Positions 58,772 to 64,000 of a stretch of 64,000 nucleotides of DNA are shown in pieces. The notes below the pieces were generated by a model that was given only the letters and a program-made list of their open reading frames with translations, made no database searches and was not told the origin of the DNA. The DNA lies in contig NZ_SSXU01000020.1 in assembly GCF_009469605.1 (NCBI RefSeq), forward strand, positions 1-64,000, given 5' to 3'. The translations under genes and the position numbers were made by a program. The DNA is from Zoogloea sp. 1C4 (GTDB lineage Bacteria; Pseudomonadota; Gammaproteobacteria; Burkholderiales; Rhodocyclaceae). Position 1 is the stretch's first letter; each line of letters starts with the position of its first letter.

Positions 58772-59599
58772 TCAGGCAGCCGGATCGGTGATCCGGTCGA
58801 CCCGCGAATAGACCGAAAACCCGCTCCCCCGCAGCCACCCGACAAGGGTCATGCCAGCCGCTTCCGCGTTGCGCACCGCCATCCCGGTGGGCGCCGACAC
58901 CGCCGCCAGCAGCTGGATGCCGGCGCTGGCGGCCTTGTGGACGAGCTCATGACTCGCCCGGCTGGTGATGAGCACAAAGCCGGCCGCCGGGTCGATGCGC
59001 TGGCGACGCAGCGCACCGACGAGCTTGTCGAGCGCGTTGTGACGGCCCACGTCTTCACGCACGAGATGGATTTCGCCATCAATCCCGGCCCACGCCGCCG
59101 CATGCACGCCGCCACTCTGGCGATGCAGTCCCTGGACTTCCGGCAGCGCGGCGATGGCACGGGTCAGCGCTCCGGCCGGCACGGCAAGGGTTCCGGCCAC
59201 CTGCGGCACCGCCAGGATGGCCTGCTCCAGGCTCTCCCGACCGCACAGCCCGCAACCCGTGCGCCCGGCCAGCTGCCGGCGGGTCGCCTTGAATCCCTGA
59301 AAACGCTCTGCGGTAACACGCAGCTGAAGCTCGATGCCTAGCGGGGTGGCGTTGATCTCCACTTCCAGCAGCTCCGCCGGGCTGGCGATGAGGCCTTCGC
59401 TGAGGCTGAAACCCAGCGCAAAGTCTTCCAGATCGGTGGGCGTGGCGAGCATCACCGCGTGGGAGATGCCGTTGTACACCAGCGCCACCGGCACCTCCTC
59501 GACGACCGAATCCTCCACCCCACGCCCGCCCTGCGGCCCGAAGCGCCGGGCCGGCACACGGAGCAGCGCCGGAAAATCGTCGCCCTCCTCCGCCGTCAC
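58772..59599 (-). CDS. fdhD: Formate dehydrogenase accessory sulfurtransferase
   Basis: A 275-residue FdhD-family protein that passes sulfur from IscS to the molybdenum cofactor of formate dehydrogenase. The redox CXXC is in GCGLCGRES (near 125). HLVREDVGRHNALDKLVGAL and FVLITSRASHELVHKA are family signatures. The start is a GTG at 59599 whose TGA overlap with the fdsA stop (GTGA) shows coupling. In fds operons this gene is called fdsC. Confidence 0.93.
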   Translation of the reverse strand: MTAEEGDDFPALLRVPARRFGPQGGRGVEDSVVEEVPVALVYNGISHAVMLATPTDLEDFALGFSLSEGLIASPAELLEVEINATPLGIELQLRVTAERFQGFKATRRQLAGRTGCGLCGRESLEQAILAVPQVAGTLAVPAGALTRAIAALPEVQGLHRQSGGVHAAAWAGIDGEIHLVREDVGRHNALDKLVGALRRQRIDPAAGFVLITSRASHELVHKAASAGIQLLAAVSAPTGMAVRNAEAAGMTLVGWLRGSGFSVYSRVDRITDPAA

Positions 59600-62451
59600 G
59601 CGTCCGGCCCCGGGGGCAGCAGCGCGTGCTGGTCGGCGTCGTGGCGGGTGAAGTCGGCCTGCCAGCGGGCCGGCTGCTCGCCCAGCGCCACCTGCACGGC
59701 GGTCACCTTGTATTCGGGGCAGTTGGTGGCCCAGTCCGAGTTGTCGGTGGTCACCACGTTGGCGCCGGAATCCGGGAAGTGGAAGGTGGTGTAAACCACC
59801 CCCGGCTGCATCCGCTCCGTCACCCGAGCCCGCAGCCGCGTCTCGCCGGCGCGGCTTTCGATGTGCACCCAGTCGCCATCGGCGATGCCCCGGTCGGCGG
59901 CGTCCAGCGGATGGATGTCGAGCCGGTCCTCGCTGTGCCACACGGTGTTGGCGGTGCGGCGGGTCTGGGCGCCCACGTTGTACTGGCTGAGGATGCGCCC
60001 GGTGGTGAGGATCAGCGGGAAGCGCCGGGTGACCTTCTCGGTGGTCGGCACGTATTCGGTCACAACAAAACGCCCGAGGCCGCGGGTGAAATGCTCGGTG
60101 TGCATGATCGGCGTGCCGGCGGGCGACGCGTCGTTGCACGGCCACTGCAGGCTGCCGGCGGCATCGAGCCGTGCGTAGCTCACCCCGGCAAAGCTGGGCG
60201 TGAGCGCCGCGATCTCGTCCATGATCTCGGACGGGTGGCGGTAATCCATCGCCACACCCAGCGCCTGGGCCAGCGCTTGGGTGGCCTGCCAGTCGGCCTT
60301 GCCGGAGAGCGGCTCCATCACCTTGCGCACCCGCGAGATGCGCCGCTCGGCGTTGGTGAAGGTGCCGTCCTTCTCGAGGAAAGACGAGCCGGGCAAAAAC
60401 ACGTGGGCAAACTTGGCCGTCTCGTTGAAGAAGATGTCCTGCACCACCAGACATTCCAGCGAGCGCAGCGCAGCCTCTACGTGCTGGGTGTTCGGGTCGG
60501 ACTGGGCCAGATCCTCGCCCTGCACGTACATGCCCTTGTAGCTGCCGGCAATCGCCGCGTTGAACATGTTGGGGATGCGGTAGCCGGGCTCCGGGTCGAG
60601 CGTCACTCCCCAGCGGGCCTCGAACGCCTCGCGCACCGCCGCATCGGCCACCGAGCGATAGCCCGGTAGCTCGTGCGGAAACGACCCCATGTCGCAGGAG
60701 CCCTGCACGTTGTTCTGCCCGCGCAGGGGATTCACCCCCACGCCGGGCCGGCCGATGTTGCCGGTGGCCATCGCGAGGTTGGCGATGCCCATCACCATCG
60801 TCGAACCCTGGCTGTGCTCGGTGACGCCCAGGCCGTAGTAGATCGCCCCGTTGCCGGCGCCGGCGTAGAGGCGCGCCGCGGCGCGGATGGCATCCGCCGA
60901 CACGCCGGTGATGCCCGAGACGACCTCGGGGCTGTTCTCTTCACGCAGCACGAAATCCCGCCACGCGGCAAAGGCCTCGGCCTCGCAGCGCTCGGCAACG
61001 AAGGCTTCATCCACGAGCCCCTCGGCGACGACCACATGGGCCAGCGCGTTGATCATCGCCACGTTGGTGCCGGGCTTGAGCGCCAGATGGTGGGCCGCCG
61101 CCACGTGGGGCGTGCGTACCAGATCGATGGCGCGGGGGTCGATCACGATGAGCTCGGCGCCCTGGCGGATGCGCTTCTTGAGCAGCGAGCCGAACACCGG
61201 GTGGCCGTCGGTGGGGTTGGCGCCGATCACCACGATCACGTCGGCCGACAGCACGGATTCGAAATCCTGCGTGCCGGCGGATTCGCCCAGGGTCTGCTTG
61301 AGGCCGTAGCCGGTGGGCGAATGGCAGACCCGGGCGCAGGTATCCACGTTGTTGTTGCCAAAGCCCGCGCGCACCAGCTTCTGGACGAGGTAGGTCTCTT
61401 CGTTGGTGCAGCGGGACGAGGTGATCCCGCCCACCGCCAACCGGCCGTACTTGGCCTGGATGCGCCGGAACTCGCCGGCCGCGTAGGCCAGGGCTTCGTC
61501 CCACGACACCTGGCGCCAGGGGGCGTCGATGCTCTCGCGGATCATCGGGGTGGTCACCCGGTCCGGGTGGGTAGCGTAGCTCCAGGCAAAGCGGCCCTTC
61601 ACGCAGGCGTGGCCGGCGTTGGCGCCACCGGACTTGTCCGGCACCATCCGCACCACCTGCTCGCCCTTCACCTCGGCCACGAAGCCGCAGCCCACGCCGC
61701 AGTAGGCGCAGGTGGTGGCCACGCTGCGCTGGGCCTGGCCGGCGTCGATCAGGCTCTTCTCGGCGAGTGTTGCCGTCGGACAGGCCGCCACGCAGGCGCC
61801 GCAGGAGACGCATTCCGAGCCGAGAAAGCCTTCGTCCGCGCCGGCCGTCACCTTCGATTCAAAACCCCGCCCGGCGATGGTCAGGGCGAAGGTGCCCTGC
61901 ACTTCCTCGCAGGCCCGCACGCAGCGGCTGCACACGATGCACTTGCCTGGATCGAAGCTGAAGTACGGGTTGGATTCGTCCTTGGGCTGGGCGTGGGCGG
62001 CGTCGAAATGGTTGTCGCCGGCAAAGCCGTAGCGCACCTCCCGCAGGCCCACCACGCCCGCCATGTCCTGCAGCTCGCAGTTGCCGTTGGCGCTGCAGGT
62101 GAGGCAATCGAGGGGGTGATCCGAGATGTAAAGCTCCATCACCCCGCGGCGTAGCTCGGCGAGCCTGGGCAACTGGGTGACGACGCGCATCCCCGCCTCG
62201 ACGGGCGTGGTGCACGACGCCGGATAACCCCGCCGCCCGTCGATCTGCACCAGGCACAGCCGGCATGAGCCAAAGGCTTCAAGCGTGTCGGTGGCGCACA
62301 GCTTGGGGATCGGGATGCCGGCGTCCAGCGCGGCGCGCATCACCGAGGTGCCGGCGGCTGCGACCACCTGCTGGCCGTCGATGGTCAGGGTGACGGTGTG
62401 GTCCGACGTAACCGGCGGCGTGCCGAGATCGGTCTGGCAGCGGCAGCTCAT
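59596..62451 (-). CDS. fdsA: NAD-dependent formate dehydrogenase, catalytic alpha subunit
   Basis: A 951-residue molybdo-bis-MGD enzyme. The N-terminus binds a [2Fe-2S] cluster (LCATDTLEAFGSCRLCLVQ, near 52-69), followed by a His/Cys [4Fe-4S] domain (DHPLDCLTCSANGNCELQD), two ferredoxin-type clusters (CIVCSRCVRACEE; CVSCGACVAACPT) and a CAYCGVGC cluster. The Mo ligand is Cys in CARVCHSPT (near 379), not selenocysteine. Oxidises formate to CO2 and feeds electrons to FdsB. Overlaps fdsB by four bases. Confidence 0.95.
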   Translation of the reverse strand: MSCRCQTDLGTPPVTSDHTVTLTIDGQQVVAAAGTSVMRAALDAGIPIPKLCATDTLEAFGSCRLCLVQIDGRRGYPASCTTPVEAGMRVVTQLPRLAELRRGVMELYISDHPLDCLTCSANGNCELQDMAGVVGLREVRYGFAGDNHFDAAHAQPKDESNPYFSFDPGKCIVCSRCVRACEEVQGTFALTIAGRGFESKVTAGADEGFLGSECVSCGACVAACPTATLAEKSLIDAGQAQRSVATTCAYCGVGCGFVAEVKGEQVVRMVPDKSGGANAGHACVKGRFAWSYATHPDRVTTPMIRESIDAPWRQVSWDEALAYAAGEFRRIQAKYGRLAVGGITSSRCTNEETYLVQKLVRAGFGNNNVDTCARVCHSPTGYGLKQTLGESAGTQDFESVLSADVIVVIGANPTDGHPVFGSLLKKRIRQGAELIVIDPRAIDLVRTPHVAAAHHLALKPGTNVAMINALAHVVVAEGLVDEAFVAERCEAEAFAAWRDFVLREENSPEVVSGITGVSADAIRAAARLYAGAGNGAIYYGLGVTEHSQGSTMVMGIANLAMATGNIGRPGVGVNPLRGQNNVQGSCDMGSFPHELPGYRSVADAAVREAFEARWGVTLDPEPGYRIPNMFNAAIAGSYKGMYVQGEDLAQSDPNTQHVEAALRSLECLVVQDIFFNETAKFAHVFLPGSSFLEKDGTFTNAERRISRVRKVMEPLSGKADWQATQALAQALGVAMDYRHPSEIMDEIAALTPSFAGVSYARLDAAGSLQWPCNDASPAGTPIMHTEHFTRGLGRFVVTEYVPTTEKVTRRFPLILTTGRILSQYNVGAQTRRTANTVWHSEDRLDIHPLDAADRGIADGDWVHIESRAGETRLRARVTERMQPGVVYTTFHFPDSGANVVTTDNSDWATNCPEYKVTAVQVALGEQPARWQADFTRHDADQHALLPPGPDA

Positions 62452-63998
62452 TGCGCCTCCCCGGAATCAAGGCCGAAATCGGCCGGAAAATGCCTGAGCG
62501 CCGACTGCACCGGGAAAGGCGTCATCCCCCCCATCGCGCACAGCGAGCCGTCGGTCATCAGGCTGCACAAATCCTGCAGCAGCGCGGTGTTTGCCGCACG
62601 CTCGTCGCCGGCGATGATGCGGTCGATGACCTCCATCCCGCGGGTCGAGCCGATGCGGCACGGGGTGCATTTGCCACAGGATTCCTCGGCGCAGAACTCC
62701 ATCGCAAAGCGCGCCATCCGGGCCATGTCCACCGTGTCGTCGAAGACCACCACGCCCCCGTGGCCGATCATCGCGCCGCGGGCGGCGAAGGCTTCGTAAT
62801 CCAGCGGCAGGTCGAAATCCGCCGGCGGCACATAGGCGCCCAGCGGGCCGCCCACCTGAACCGCGCGGATCGGCCGACCGCTGGCGGTGCCGCCGCCAAA
62901 GTCTTCGAGCAGCGCGCGCAGGGTGAGCCCGAAGGCTTTTTCCACCAGCCCACCCCGACGCACGTTGCCGGCAAGCTGGAACGGCAGCGTGCCCAGCGAG
63001 CGGCCCTGGCCGAAATCCCGGTAGAACGCAGCCCCCTTGGCGAGGATCACCGGCACGCTGGCCAAAGTGATGAGGTTGTTGATGACCGTCGGCTTGCCGA
63101 ACAGGCCCTTCACCGCCGGCAATGGTGGCTTGGTGCGCACCTGCCCGCGCTTGCCCTCGATGCTCTCCAGCATCGCGGTTTCTTCGCCGCAGATGTAGGC
63201 GCCGCCGCCCAGCCGCGCCTCGATATCGAAGGCCCGGCCCGAGCCGAGAACGTCGTCCCCCAGCAGCCCGGCCTCCCGCGCGCGCTTGAGCGCCGCGTTC
63301 ACCACGCTCCAGGCGCGGGGATATTCGGAGCGCAGATAGACGTAACCGCGGTTCGCCCCCACCGCCAGCCCGGCGATGACCATGCCCTCGATCAGGCAGA
63401 ACGGGTCGCCCTCCAGCAGCATGCGATCCGAGAAGGTGCCGGAATCGCCCTCGTCGGCATTGCACACCACGTACTTTTCAATGCCCGGCGCGCCCAGCAC
63501 CGTGCGCCACTTGATGCCCGCCGGGAAGGCCGCGCCACCCCGCCCACGCAGGCCCGAATCGGTGACGGCCTGGACGATCTCCGAGGCGCTCATCGCCAGC
63601 GCCGCCCGCAGGCCAACCAGCCCGCCGTGGGCCGCGTAATCATCCAGCGACAGCGGATCGACCACCCCCACCCGGGCGAAGGTCAGGCGCTCCTGCTGCC
63701 TGAGGAAGGGGATGTCGTCGGTCGGCCCGAGGGCCAGGGGATGGTCGCCACCGGTGAGAAAGCCCGCATCCAGCAGGCCCGGCACGTCGGCCACGTCCAC
63801 CGGCCCATAGGCCACCCGGCCGGCGGGTGTTGCCACCTCGACCATCGGCTCCAGCCAGAACAGCCCTCGGGAGCCGTTGCGCACCAGCTCAATCGACACG
63901 CCCCGCGCCGCCGCGCCGGCCGCAATCGCCAAGGCGACTTCCTCGGCGCCCACCGCAAGCGCGGTGGTGTCGGCCGGCACATAAACCCGCACGCTCAT
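62448..63998 (-). CDS. fdsB: NAD-dependent formate dehydrogenase, beta subunit
   Basis: A 516-residue NuoF-like diaphorase subunit. The FMN/NADH site is GLRGRGGAAFPAGIKW (near 148-163) and CNADEGDSGTFSDR (near 174). The [4Fe-4S] site is ESCGKCTPCRIGSTRG (near 440). An N-terminal thioredoxin-like part (1-110) replaces the separate position seen in complex I. The full gene fits, with the ATG three bases from the window edge. fdsG (NuoE-like gamma) should lie just outside. Confidence 0.95.
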   Translation of the reverse strand: MSVRVYVPADTTALAVGAEEVALAIAAGAAARGVSIELVRNGSRGLFWLEPMVEVATPAGRVAYGPVDVADVPGLLDAGFLTGGDHPLALGPTDDIPFLRQQERLTFARVGVVDPLSLDDYAAHGGLVGLRAALAMSASEIVQAVTDSGLRGRGGAAFPAGIKWRTVLGAPGIEKYVVCNADEGDSGTFSDRMLLEGDPFCLIEGMVIAGLAVGANRGYVYLRSEYPRAWSVVNAALKRAREAGLLGDDVLGSGRAFDIEARLGGGAYICGEETAMLESIEGKRGQVRTKPPLPAVKGLFGKPTVINNLITLASVPVILAKGAAFYRDFGQGRSLGTLPFQLAGNVRRGGLVEKAFGLTLRALLEDFGGGTASGRPIRAVQVGGPLGAYVPPADFDLPLDYEAFAARGAMIGHGGVVVFDDTVDMARMARFAMEFCAEESCGKCTPCRIGSTRGMEVIDRIIAGDERAANTALLQDLCSLMTDGSLCAMGGMTPFPVQSALRHFPADFGLDSGEAQ

Positions 63999-64000
63999 GG

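Noticed and set aside
58608-58838. 76-residue minus-strand frame as a candidate fdsD
   Set aside because: It runs over the terminator and the start of the fdhD 3' region and has no resemblance to FdsD.

Overview
The window is dense, high-GC chromosomal DNA with the gene content of a betaproteobacterium. The Rhodocyclales (Azoarcus/Thauera/Zoogloea relatives) are the best guess; the order is an inference from gene families and layout, and I cannot name a genus. Support comes from the classic Gram-negative porin, the gloB-yafS-rnhA-dnaQ block, a NAD-linked fds-type formate dehydrogenase, a complete leucine/isovalerate (liu) operon and a stand-alone mutS. About 50 protein genes and one tRNA-Pro can be supported. 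No rRNA, CRISPR array, integrase or intact insertion sequence was seen.

Layout. 1-2 kb: a minus-strand operon (CobW-type GTPase, TPR-like protein, two small unknowns, the last cut by the left edge). 2.3-10.4 kb: a lipoprotein glycerophosphodiesterase, cstA-ybdD, parE, a DUF302 protein and a porin. 10.8-13.9 kb: pyrF, a transglutaminase, a small unknown and a DUF938 methyltransferase. 13.9-16.7 kb: LysR regulator divergent from an MFS exporter plus two tautomerases. 16.8-20.7 kb: a ferric-iron ABC importer split into three transcription units, with Fur-box-like sites in front of them. 20.7-23.6 kb: rluA and a hybrid histidine kinase. 23.9-26.3 kb: a sigma-54-type promoter driving an ATP-grasp/alpha-E pair. 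26.4-32.7 kb: mltD, a REC-GGDEF response regulator, gloB-yafS-rnhA-dnaQ and fabI. 32.8-36.5 kb: an orphan peptide-type binding protein, and rhodanese divergent from a methyltransferase across an operator-like palindrome. 37-40.3 kb: three phage-tail-like genes and tRNA-Pro. 40.8-48 kb: FUSC-type membrane protein, polysaccharide deacetylase, mutS, a phosphoesterase and a spermidine-synthase-like protein. 48-58.6 kb: liuABCD, an acyl-CoA synthetase and liuE, which take isovaleryl-CoA to acetoacetate and acetyl-CoA, with a divergent AraC regulator. 58.8-64 kb: fdhD, fdsA and fdsB.

The most unusual feature is in the non-coding DNA. Three intergenic regions (about 3.48-3.85, 40.39-40.65 and 50.88-51.31 kb) hold long arrays of strongly degenerate tandem repeats. 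Each array has its own consensus, but all share a period of 20-22 bp, i.e. two DNA helical turns. I know of no named element of this kind. The liu operon also carries paired REP-type palindromes of two families in its gene gaps. Other points of interest are a candidate small RNA after the AraC gene, a perfect 26-bp palindrome at 36.65 kb, a cysteine cluster in the iron-importer ATPase, and an orphan tail-fibre-like cassette beside tRNA-Pro.
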